From NCBI GenBank assembly GCA_017542125.1, contig JAFXXU010000066.1:1-64000 (forward strand): DNA of 64,000 bases, read 5' to 3'. The notes below the pieces were generated by a model. The model did not search any database and was not told where the DNA came from. It saw only the letters and a list, made by a program, of their open reading frames with translations. Source of the DNA: Ruminococcus sp. Its GTDB lineage: Bacteria; Bacillota; Clostridia; Oscillospirales; Ruminococcaceae. Positions 41,590-52,709 of the stretch are shown here, one piece after another; the first letter of the stretch is position 1; each line of letters begins with the position of its first letter. The translations under genes were made by a program, and so were the position numbers.

Positions 41590-42825
41590 ATGAAAGCATA
41601 CCTCATTGATTTTGAAAATGTAAAATCCAAGGGGCTTACCGGCATCGAGGCCCTGGGCTCCGATGACAAGGTGATCATCTTTTACAGCGAGAACAGCGAC
41701 ACCATCAGCTTCGAGATGCACTGCAAGGTGATGTCCTCCACCGCGGATATAGAGTATCTGAAGGTCCGGGTGGGGGGCAAAAATGCCCTGGATTTCCAGC
41801 TCTCGACGCTGCTGGGCTACCTGCTGGCAAAGGAGCAGTACACCCATATCTTCATCATCAGCGGCGACAAGGGCTTCGACAAGCTCCACGATTTTTGGAA
41901 CGTCAGCTTTGCTGACAAGAACTCCTGCATCGTGTTCAGGACCCAGACCATCGCCGCAGCCGTGGAATTTGCCTCAAAGCACAAGCAGAGAGGCAAAGCC
42001 GAAGAACCCGTGCTCTCGGTAGAGCTGGAGGCGATGTTCAGCGAGGCCTCCCAGCCCGAGCCGGTGGATGAGACAGTTCCCGAGGAAGCCCCCGTTATCG
42101 AGGAGATCCCCGCCGAGGACGAGCTCCCCATCATCGAGGCTGCCCCCGCCGAGGAACCTCCCGCCCCGGAGCCTGCTCCGGAGCCCGTAAAGGAGGCTCA
42201 GAAGCCTGCCAAGAAGCGCACCAAGCGCCTGCCCTCCGCTGCGACCCAGATCCGCAACGCTCTGCTGGGGCTCTTTGACCTCAGCGACGATGAGATCGCA
42301 ACGATAGTCGCTTGCGCTGCCGGGTCGGAGGACAAGGAGGATTTCCACAACGCCCTGGCCAAGATCTTCAAGGCACAGGCCACCGACCTCTACAAGGTGC
42401 TGAGACCCAAGTATCTGAAAATAAAAGAGGCTCTGAGCGTTACCGAGGAGGAAGCTCCCCAGCCGGAGACTCCTGCTGAGCCCATCATCGAGGCTGCCCC
42501 GGAGGCAGCTGCCGAGGAAATCCCCGCAGAGGCTCCCGCCGAGGAAAAGCCTGCGGACAAGCCCAAGAAGAAGCCCTCCCGCCGCAGCAAGCAGAAGGCC
42601 AGTAAATCTCCGCTGCTGACGGAGCTGGAGAAGCGTCTTGCCGGGGAGTGCTCCGACGAGGAGATCGCCGCAGTTGCCCGTCTCTTCGAGGAGACCGACA
42701 GCAAGCAGAAGCTTTACCTCTCCATCGTCAAGGAGTACCGCAAGGATAGGGGCTGCGAGATCTACAAGCTGATAAAGTCCGATTACACCGCCCTCTCCAA
42801 GCTGAAAGCAGTACAGGAGGTCTGA
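41590..42825 (+). CDS. NYN/PIN-like domain protein with two C-terminal helical repeats
   Basis: A 411-residue protein. Residues 1-140 are a NYN-type (PIN-fold) ribonuclease-like domain with the acidic pocket residues in YLIDFENVK, GGKNALDFQLS and FIISGDKGFDKL. Then come a long Glu/Pro/Ala-rich linker (about 145-215), a small helical domain (about 222-280: LFDLSDDEIATIVACAAGS; LYKVLRPKYLKIK), a second linker and a second copy of that domain (about 340-405: LAGECSDEEIAAVARLFEE; EIYKLIKSDYTALSKLK). This suggests RNA cleavage or binding with tethered adaptor domains. The next gene starts 3 bp after the stop. I do not recognise the repeat domain. Confidence 0.75.
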   Translation: MKAYLIDFENVKSKGLTGIEALGSDDKVIIFYSENSDTISFEMHCKVMSSTADIEYLKVRVGGKNALDFQLSTLLGYLLAKEQYTHIFIISGDKGFDKLHDFWNVSFADKNSCIVFRTQTIAAAVEFASKHKQRGKAEEPVLSVELEAMFSEASQPEPVDETVPEEAPVIEEIPAEDELPIIEAAPAEEPPAPEPAPEPVKEAQKPAKKRTKRLPSAATQIRNALLGLFDLSDDEIATIVACAAGSEDKEDFHNALAKIFKAQATDLYKVLRPKYLKIKEALSVTEEEAPQPETPAEPIIEAAPEAAAEEIPAEAPAEEKPADKPKKKPSRRSKQKASKSPLLTELEKRLAGECSDEEIAAVARLFEETDSKQKLYLSIVKEYRKDRGCEIYKLIKSDYTALSKLKAVQEV

Positions 42826-42828
42826 GCC

Positions 42829-43341
42829 GTGAAGCTGATGATAGCCTCGGACATACATGGCTCTGCGCTGTGGTGCGGGAAAATGCTGGACGCCTTTGAG
42901 CGCGGGGGCTTTGACAAGCTCCTGCTGCTGGGAGACCTGCTCTACCACGGCCCCCGGAACCCTCTGCCCGAGGGTCACGACCCGAAGGCGGTGGCTGATA
43001 TGCTCAACTCGGTGAAGGATCGGCTGCTCTGCGTGCGAGGCAACTGCGACTGCGAGGTGGATCAGATGATGCTCCGCTTCCCGGTGCTGGGGGAGTACGC
43101 CTGGATATATGCCGACGGCTGCCAGCTGTTTGCCACCCACGGGCACGTCCACAACAAGGAGACCCCGCCCCCTCTCCCCGAGGGCTCATTCCTGCTCAAC
43201 GGGCATTTTCACATCCCCGAGATCACAAAAGCCGAAGGCTTCACCTATGTGAACTGCGGCTCCGTTGCTCTCCCGAAGAACGGCACCCCTCACAGCTATG
43301 CGGTGTTCGACGGCGGAGAGTTCACCTTAAAAGAATTATAA
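42829..43341 (+). CDS. YfcE-like metallophosphoesterase
   Basis: A 170-residue calcineurin-like phosphodiesterase of the YfcE/MJ0936 type with all metal motifs: SDIHGS, GDLLYHGPRN, RGNCD, THGHVHN, GHFHIPE. The GPRNPLPEGH insertion is typical of YfcE. It probably hydrolyses a small phosphodiester. It starts with GTG 3 bases after the NYN gene, without an obvious own promoter, so the two are co-transcribed. Confidence 0.88.
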   Translation: MKLMIASDIHGSALWCGKMLDAFERGGFDKLLLLGDLLYHGPRNPLPEGHDPKAVADMLNSVKDRLLCVRGNCDCEVDQMMLRFPVLGEYAWIYADGCQLFATHGHVHNKETPPPLPEGSFLLNGHFHIPEITKAEGFTYVNCGSVALPKNGTPHSYAVFDGGEFTLKEL

Positions 43342-43344
43342 TAC

Positions 43345-43390
43345 AAAGCCGCGGCAGCGGGATGAGAGTCCCGGTGCCGCGGCTTTTTTT
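43345..43390 (+). terminator. Terminator between yfcE-like gene and holA
   Basis: AAAGCCGCGGCAGCGGGA pairs with TCCCGGTGCCGCGGCTTT (one mismatch) and leads into seven T; it lies between convergent genes. Confidence 0.9.
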
Positions 43391-43411
43391 CAGTTGTTTT
43401 TTTGTGTCCCC

Positions 43412-44467
43412 CTACCTCAGCGTCATCGCCTTGGCTGCGGCTTCCTCGAGGGTGAGCATATCTGCGGCTCTGCCGGAGGAACGGGTCTTAAGGCGGAGGT
43501 CGGTGTCGGCAAAGACGGCAATTGTCCTGCGTATCCTGTCCTCGGAGATATTCTGGCACTCGTTGAAGGCATTCTTTATGGCGAATTCCCGGTTCTTGGG
43601 GTACTTGAAATCTGCAGCTGCCGCCGCAGGCTGCCTCCCGGAGGACAGAGCCAGGCGTGCGCGGTAGAGATCGTTGAGGGAGAAGGCTATGGCTCCCAGT
43701 ATCTCAAAGGCCTCAAGGTTCTGGTCGGCAAGCTCCCTGATGCGTCCGAAAACGAAGGGGGCATTGCTGCGGAGGATGTTTATTGCCAGAGAGAAGCCGT
43801 CGCTCTCCACCTTGCGGATGCAAAGAGCGTCGATATCGGCGCGGGTGATCTGCCTCCCGCCGGCGTAGGCGGTGAGCTTGCGGATCTCATGTCTGACCGA
43901 GGCGGTATCGCAGAGGCAGCACTCGGCAAGGTACTCCGCATCGAACTTGGTGATCCTGCATCCCTCCTTTTCAAAGGCGGCGGCTATATCCCGTCCCAGC
44001 TCATAGGCGCTGCGGAGGGCGAACTCGCAGGCCACGCCGTTCTTGGCGCAGAACTCTGCAAAGCGCTTGTTCTTGTCGGTGAGGCTCCGCTTGTTCTTAT
44101 AGAGATCGGTGCCGGTGGAATAGATGAGGACAGTAGTTGTGGGGGGGAGGTCCGAGAGCACCTTTCTTATCACGTCCGCATCGGCTTTGGGGGTGGCGTC
44201 CAGGTTAAGGTCGTTGACGGTGACCAGCACCAGGTCTGCGAACATAGGGAGCATCTCGCAGGCATCGGAAAAAGCCGCGACGTCCAGGCCTTTGCCGTCG
44301 AAGCGGTGGAGGTTCATTACCCTGTTCTGCTGGGGGCAGAGCCTGGATATGAGAGCATCTGCAAATGACTCCAGCTCCCCCACATCCTGACCGTAGAGGT
44401 AATAAAGGCGGTCGGGGCCGTCGGAGCGGAGTTTTTTCATAAGATCGCGGCTGTTCAGCTGGGGCAT
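43412..44467 (-). CDS. holA: DNA polymerase III delta subunit
   Basis: A 351-residue clamp-loader delta subunit. Features are YYLYGQDVGELESFADAL at the start, LPMFADLVLVTVNDL-like core (EMLPMFADLVLVTV), TTTVLIYSTGTDLYKNKRSL, LAECCLCDTASVRHEI, and the C-terminal collar helices with FGRIRELADQNLEAFEILGA. The start ATG 44467 has TAGGAGG 8 bases upstream. Confidence 0.88.
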   Translation of the reverse strand: MPQLNSRDLMKKLRSDGPDRLYYLYGQDVGELESFADALISRLCPQQNRVMNLHRFDGKGLDVAAFSDACEMLPMFADLVLVTVNDLNLDATPKADADVIRKVLSDLPPTTTVLIYSTGTDLYKNKRSLTDKNKRFAEFCAKNGVACEFALRSAYELGRDIAAAFEKEGCRITKFDAEYLAECCLCDTASVRHEIRKLTAYAGGRQITRADIDALCIRKVESDGFSLAINILRSNAPFVFGRIRELADQNLEAFEILGAIAFSLNDLYRARLALSSGRQPAAAAADFKYPKNREFAIKNAFNECQNISEDRIRRTIAVFADTDLRLKTRSSGRAADMLTLEEAAAKAMTLR

Positions 44468-44546
44468 AGCGATACCTCCTAAAATCATAATAAGATAAAG
44501 CGGCGCAGTACAGGCTTTGCGCCTTTGAGCCGGGGCTGTGCGGGGC

Positions 44547-45017
44547 TTACTCCCTCACCAGCACCTCATACCTTTCATCATAGGGCTTTATCAGCTCCGG
44601 ATGCTTTTTCGCCTCTGCGAATATCTCTCCTGCAAGCTCCTCTGCCGTACTTAGGATATCCTCCCTCGGCTTTTGCTTTGCTGCCGGGCAGTCCGGAGAG
44701 AGGGTGATCATCAGCTCACCGCTGTCCTTCATTACCCTCAGAGGCCAGATCCTGCACTCAAAGGGCTTTTCCTCCCCCATTATGCAGCCCCTGCTCTGAT
44801 CAAGCAGCGAGCAGGGATACCTCCCCTCGCTGTCAGGCTCCAGCCGCAGCAGATAGCTCCCCCCGTGGTGTATGAACCGAGCCCCGGGGATGAGCTCTTC
44901 TATCTTCGCCCTTGTCTCCGAAGTGATCAAAGGCGTCAGCAGCAGGTCGCAGCCGTCAAATGTGCAGCACTGCCTGCATTCCGCACACTCTTTTTTCGTA
45001 AGGAAAAAACCGCTCAC
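44547..45017 (-). CDS. YkgJ-like cysteine-cluster protein
   Basis: A 156-residue protein with the N-terminal cluster CAECRQCC (Cys11, 14, 17, 18), a CSLL and CIMGEEKPFECRIWPLR segment, and a later Cys in SPDCPA. This is the pattern of the YkgJ/UPF0153 putative zinc- or iron-chelating family, of unknown role. It starts with GTG after GAGGTGAGG. It stands alone between holA and the ROK regulator gene. Confidence 0.8.
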   Translation of the reverse strand: MSGFFLTKKECAECRQCCTFDGCDLLLTPLITSETRAKIEELIPGARFIHHGGSYLLRLEPDSEGRYPCSLLDQSRGCIMGEEKPFECRIWPLRVMKDSGELMITLSPDCPAAKQKPREDILSTAEELAGEIFAEAKKHPELIKPYDERYEVLVRE

Positions 45018-45078
45018 GACCTCACCTCATATAAATATCGGGGAACAGCCTGTCAACCGGCTGCTCCCCTTTGCTTTT

Positions 45079-46326
45079 TCAGTTCTTGTCAAAGCCGCCC
45101 TTGTCAAAGAACAGCTCACGGATAGCGATGGCGCATCCCGAAAGGAAGCGGTGCTTGTCCTCAATGATGGACTGCTCGATCTTGCTCGCCACTCTTGAAC
45201 CGCCTATGGCGGTGATGTGGTTCTTCAGCATCGAGAAGAATGCGTCGTCGGCAAGCTCGGGGCTGAAACGAAAATGATGCAGCACTATCTTCTGCGGGTT
45301 GGTGGAGAAATAAAGGTTGTTCAGCAGTACCGCAGTGAGATCCAGGGTCCTGTCCACTATCCTGATAACAGGCTCGTCGTTCTTCGAGTAGGCCGCATAT
45401 ATGCTTTCAAGATCTATCCTGCTGCGGTCGCCCTCGGTAACGGCATAAAGAGCAGGAGTGCTCTCGTCGGAGTACACCGCCGAGATCTTCCTGATGATCG
45501 CCTGGGGAGTCAGCTCGTTCTCAACGCAGCCTCTCCTGCCGCAGCCGCAGCGCTCCGAGGCATTGGGGTCGATTATCATCTTATCCACAAATCCGGTACG
45601 GTTATCGTAGGAGATGATGGGGTCGTTCAGATTGGTAACAACGAAGTGCATCGTGGCTCCGTACTGCAAAAACGCGATATTGTGGCGGTTGGGATCCTTG
45701 GTCTTCAAAAAGTCGATGTTCGCCATAGCGGTGCCCTTGACCGAGTTATCGAATACCACGGGCAGCTCGGTCAGCGAGCTGACGTAGGCTCTGAGCTTGG
45801 CGTAGTTGGGAACGCCGTCAGTGACCTCTATATCCAGCTGAGAGTACATCGTCGGGAAAATGCCTATGCCTATGCCGAGGATAGAGCCGCGGTGGAGACA
45901 GTTATCGGCCATTACCTCTCTGATGGACTTCTCTACGAAATCGAAGATATCCCGCCTGTCGGTGGAGGGCTTTACGGGGGCGTTGCGCTTGTCAAGGACA
46001 TCTCCCGCAAGGGTGGAGAGCCCGACGCTGACAACATCCTCCTCTACGGTCACGCCGATGGCGAACTTGTAATGGTGGTTGATGTCGATGAGGATCTTCT
46101 TTCTGCCCCTGGGCGCCTTTTCGGAAACGTGCTTATACTCGCCGATCTCCTGGATGATGCCCTGCTCGATCATCTCGTTGGTGATTATAGTAACGGCAGC
46201 TCTGGTGAGTTCAAGCATCCCCGCGATGTCGATACGCGATGTCGGGCCGCGCTGTTTAAGGATCTTGAGCACCTGCATCCTGTTTCTTCTTTTCAGGTCG
46301 AGCTTGCTTATACCGTGCTGTTCCAT
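45079..46326 (-). CDS. ROK-family transcriptional regulator (NagC/XylR type)
   Basis: A 415-residue repressor. A winged helix-turn-helix (about 8-75: RNRMQVLKILKQRGPTSRID; GMLELTRAAVTIITNEMIEQ) is followed by a ROK sugar-kinase-like domain (about 88-400). The ROK zinc motif CGCGRRGCVE is present, but the DGG ATP-binding glycines typical of true kinases are not, so it should be a sugar-responsive regulator. An inverted repeat TTAAAC-N11-GTTTAA (46354-46376), just upstream, may be its own operator. No sugar-use genes are adjacent. Confidence 0.88.
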   Translation of the reverse strand: MEQHGISKLDLKRRNRMQVLKILKQRGPTSRIDIAGMLELTRAAVTIITNEMIEQGIIQEIGEYKHVSEKAPRGRKKILIDINHHYKFAIGVTVEEDVVSVGLSTLAGDVLDKRNAPVKPSTDRRDIFDFVEKSIREVMADNCLHRGSILGIGIGIFPTMYSQLDIEVTDGVPNYAKLRAYVSSLTELPVVFDNSVKGTAMANIDFLKTKDPNRHNIAFLQYGATMHFVVTNLNDPIISYDNRTGFVDKMIIDPNASERCGCGRRGCVENELTPQAIIRKISAVYSDESTPALYAVTEGDRSRIDLESIYAAYSKNDEPVIRIVDRTLDLTAVLLNNLYFSTNPQKIVLHHFRFSPELADDAFFSMLKNHITAIGGSRVASKIEQSIIEDKHRFLSGCAIAIRELFFDKGGFDKN

Positions 46327-46353
46327 TTTACTTCCCTCCCGCTGTAATATTAG

Positions 46354-46383
46354 TTAAACCGAAAGTATCTGTTTAAAATTATA
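46354..46383 (-). promoter_or_regulatory. -10 element and possible operator of the ROK regulator
   Basis: On the minus strand a TATAAT (46383-46378) is followed directly by GTTTAA...TTAAAC, a possible autoregulatory site. The -35 is unclear. Confidence 0.4.
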
Positions 46384-46643
46384 ACAAACGTTTATGAACG
46401 GGATATTAACTTTAAGTGACTATAAAACTAAATCTCTCCGAAAGCGGGGTGCTTTATGCATAAACTCCGGGCGGAGCGTGCATTCCGCAGCATTCGTGAC
46501 GGGGCGCGGTCTGGGATAGTCGAATGGGGTCGGGAGGGCTCACAATGTCGGGAAATCATCACAATTTGTAATTTTTGTGTCGATTATATAGATATTCTGC
46601 ACAATTCAGTCGATGAGTTTTTGACGTTTTGAGCAAAAAAGTC
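46384..46643. other. Intergenic region between ROK regulator and spo0A
   Basis: About 260 bp without gene. GC-rich patches near 46440-46530 form short hairpins. Sequences such as TTGTGTCGA near 46575 resemble, but do not match, Spo0A boxes. Confidence 0.35.
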
Positions 46644-46672
46644 TTGATTTTTAAATCTCCGTGTGATAAAAT
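46644..46672 (+). promoter_or_regulatory. Promoter of spo0A
   Basis: TTGATT (46644-46649), 17 bp, TAAAAT (46667-46672) with an extended TG. The leader of about 80 nt contains an ACACGG/CCGTGT stem. Confidence 0.6.
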
Positions 46673-46757
46673 ATGATCAGACAGCAAAACACGGTTCGGT
46701 AAGCCGGCACCCTGACCCGTGTGCAGATAGGTCAATACAGACAACGGAGGAAAAGCT

Positions 46758-47540
46758 ATGAACAACAAGATAAAGATACTTATAGGTGACGACTCGGCGC
46801 AGTACGGTGTCAGCTGTGCGGCTTCGCTCAGGAGCCTGGGATTTTTTGTGATAACTAGGCCGAAGGACGGGTTAGTCATTCTTGACGCGATACGCAACGA
46901 AGCTCCGGACGTAGTGATGACAGACGCGGTGCTCCCGAACCTGGACGCGATAGAGCTTATCCGGAAGGTTATGCATTCCAGCTACAAGAAGCCCCTGTTC
47001 ATCGTAACGAGCTCATACGAGAACGCTTTTATCGAGCAGCAGGTAATGAACGCGGGGGCATCCTACTTTATGCTGAAGCCCTTTGATGTAAAGATACTGG
47101 GTGACAGGATCAAGATGATGCTTGACATTGACACAGACATCACGGCAGACATGACGCCTTCGCGCTCGAGGCAGAACCCGAACCTGGAGATCATAGTGAC
47201 GGACATCATTCATCAGATCGGTGTGCCGGCGCACATAAAGGGATACCACTATCTGAGGGAGGCGATCATAGCATCGGTAGGTGACAAAGAGATGCTGGAG
47301 AGTGTAACGAAGCTTTTATATCCTGCGGTAGCGAAGAAGTTCAAGACTACGCCTTCGAGGGTAGAGAGGGCGATACGTCACGCGATAGAGATAGCTTGGG
47401 ACCGGGGCGACATAGACACCTTAAACAGCTTTTTCGGATACACGATAAACACGGGCAAGGGGAAGCCGACGAACTCAGAATTCATAGCACTGATCACGGA
47501 CAAGATATGTTTGAAGTACAAGACAACGATGACGGCATAA
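46758..47540 (+). CDS. spo0A: Stage 0 sporulation protein A homologue
   Basis: A 260-residue response regulator. The receiver domain (about 1-120) has the acidic pair GDDS, the phospho-acceptor Asp in [12 protein letters not shown] (about 55), Ser/Thr in VTSSYE and Lys in LKPFD. The C-terminal Spo0A DNA-binding domain (about 145-255) is very well conserved: [20 protein letters not shown], the recognition region [18 protein letters not shown], and FFGYT...[15 protein letters not shown]. It controls sporulation or stationary-phase genes. Its presence shows sporulation ancestry but not that the organism sporulates. GGAGG precedes the ATG. Confidence 0.96.
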   Translation: MNNKIKILIGDDSAQYGVSCAASLRSLGFFVITRPKDGLVILDAIRNEAPDVVMTDAVLPNLDAIELIRKVMHSSYKKPLFIVTSSYENAFIEQQVMNAGASYFMLKPFDVKILGDRIKMMLDIDTDITADMTPSRSRQNPNLEIIVTDIIHQIGVPAHIKGYHYLREAIIASVGDKEMLESVTKLLYPAVAKKFKTTPSRVERAIRHAIEIAWDRGDIDTLNSFFGYTINTGKGKPTNSEFIALITDKICLKYKTTMTA

Positions 47541-47575
47541 GTGCAAACGAAGCCAAAAAGCTCAAACGCGGAGCA

Positions 47576-47593
47576 TAGACCGCGGTTCCAAGG
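47576..47593 (+). repeat. 18-bp motif shared with the CobW-operon terminator
   Basis: TAGACCGCGGTTCCAAGG occurs here, just after spo0A, and at 17671-17688, in the loop side of another terminator. Confidence 0.6.
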
Positions 47594-47632
47594 ACGCTGC
47601 ATAAGGCGTTTCCTTGAAAGGATTGCATAGAA

Positions 47633-47688
47633 AAACCGGCGGCTGCGTCCCTTTTGATTATGGGATGCAGCGCCGGTTTGTGGTTTTT
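47633..47688 (+). terminator. Terminator of spo0A
   Basis: A strong stem (47633-47651 with 47662-47679, core CCGGC...GCCGG) is followed by TTTTT. Confidence 0.7.
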
Positions 47689-47762
47689 GGCTTTGCGCGT
47701 TTATTCGGTTTTGGTTAGCTGCGCTCCGAAATGAAGCGCTGCGCAATTGCTCCGCGTTTGAT

Positions 47763-48962
47763 TTATTGGCTTTGTGCATTGAACCTTATTGTTACATCGC
47801 ATATCTCCGCATCCGTTCCTACTCTCATAAAAGGTCCGAATACCCCCGCTCCCGATGTAACTATGGAGTACATTTCCCCCTTTTGGATCATCCCGCAGGA
47901 GTTCTCCCACATCAGATCCGTTATCAGGGTCAGCGGGAATAACTGCCCGTCGTGAGTGTGCCCCGAGAAATCAATGTCAGCCCCCGCTTCCGCTGTCTCC
48001 GAAAGCTCATCAGGCTCGTGAGCAATAAAGAATACCGGCTTGCTCTTGTCAAGCCCCTCCGTGAGCTCACCGGGAGTTTTCCTCGTACCGTCCTCAGTGC
48101 CCGGCTTGGCGTGATCTCTCCTGCCCACCAGATAGAAGCTGTTATCTATCAGCACGCTTTCGTCGCAGAGCAGGTTTATCCCCGCCTTCTCGCAGAACTC
48201 CCGCATATTCGTATCGTTGGGAGGGCTGCTGCCCCACCGGAAGGTGAAGCCCATAAGGATCTTTTCGTCAATGTCGTGGTTGCCGTAGGTGGCCCAGACG
48301 CCGTATTTCGCATTGATCCTGCGGAAGCTTGCCGCCAGCTCATCCGGATAGTCCAGCCCTGCGGTGGAGTTATCGAAAATGTCCCCCGCGAAGATGACTA
48401 TATCCGGCTCGCAGGCATTGATCTTATCCACCATATCCGAGATGTGGTCTCTGCCTATGGCGTAGCCCATATGGGTATCGGCAATGAGTACGGCCTTTAA
48501 CTCGGTCATCCCCTCGGCCTGCTTATTGACGGTGACTTCATACTCCGTAGTCTTAATATCCCTGGCGTGGACGGCTCCGTATATGCAGACGGCTGATGCC
48601 GCCAGCACCACAGCTCCCCCGACGGCTGCCATCCCCGCTCTAGAATAGAGGCGGGTATCCCTGAGCCGTGTCTTTGAGAGGACTATCCTGAACAGCTCGG
48701 CAGTGAGCATTGCCATAAGGAAATAGAGCAGCACGCCCATCCAGTATGCCGAGACACGCCTTACGAACACAGCAAAGCCGCTCCTCGGCAGGACGAATGC
48801 GATCATGGGCGAGAATGCAGCTGCAAAATATATTACCGTCAGCACTGCGGTGAAGCCTCTGCACCCCAGCTTCGGCCATAGGCTCTTTGTCCAATGGTGA
48901 AGCCTTACGGCGATATAGAGGTTTACCAGCAGATAGCCCGGCAGCAAAAGCAGAAAGATCAT
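47763..48962 (-). CDS. Membrane-anchored metallophosphoesterase
   Basis: A 399-residue protein with four N-terminal membrane helices (to about residue 130) and a calcineurin-like domain (about 155-395) of the YkoQ/YaeI type. Metal motifs are ADTHMG, AGDIFDN, YGNHDID, FIAHEPDE and GHTHDGQLFP. By homology to YaeI/LpxH-like relatives it probably hydrolyses a phospholipid-linked or nucleotide pyrophosphate outside or at the membrane. The conserved SGAGVFGPFMRVG near the C-terminus is typical. Confidence 0.85.
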   Translation of the reverse strand: MIFLLLLPGYLLVNLYIAVRLHHWTKSLWPKLGCRGFTAVLTVIYFAAAFSPMIAFVLPRSGFAVFVRRVSAYWMGVLLYFLMAMLTAELFRIVLSKTRLRDTRLYSRAGMAAVGGAVVLAASAVCIYGAVHARDIKTTEYEVTVNKQAEGMTELKAVLIADTHMGYAIGRDHISDMVDKINACEPDIVIFAGDIFDNSTAGLDYPDELAASFRRINAKYGVWATYGNHDIDEKILMGFTFRWGSSPPNDTNMREFCEKAGINLLCDESVLIDNSFYLVGRRDHAKPGTEDGTRKTPGELTEGLDKSKPVFFIAHEPDELSETAEAGADIDFSGHTHDGQLFPLTLITDLMWENSCGMIQKGEMYSIVTSGAGVFGPFMRVGTDAEICDVTIRFNAQSQ

Positions 48963-49054
48963 AGCTTAACTCCCTCTTACGATTAGGCGTTGCCGCCCAA
49001 TATCCATTATACAGAACGCCGCCTTAAAAGTCAACACCGCGCCCCCAAAAACGC

Positions 49055-49088
49055 AAAAACCCCGAAGGTCTTTGACGACCCTCGGGGC
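49055..49088 (-). terminator. Terminator of rpoBC
   Basis: CCCCGAAGGTC/GACCCTCGGGG with one mismatch; on the minus strand it leads into a T-run. Confidence 0.7.
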
Positions 49089-49101
49089 AATGCTTTTGTT
49101 A

Positions 49102-52674
<3,573 letters not shown>

Positions 52675-52709
52675 TTAGCAGTACCCTCTTTCTGTCTTCC
52701 TACTCAACA

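Noticed and set aside
46673..46757. Cyclic di-GMP-type riboswitch in the spo0A leader
   Set aside because: A stem is present, but the conserved loop sequences of the known classes are not.
46758..47540. Spo0A as proof of endospore formation
   Set aside because: spo0A homologues persist in non-sporulating Clostridia; no other sporulation-specific gene is in the window (the CotH-like protein is a lipoprotein of the extracellular type).
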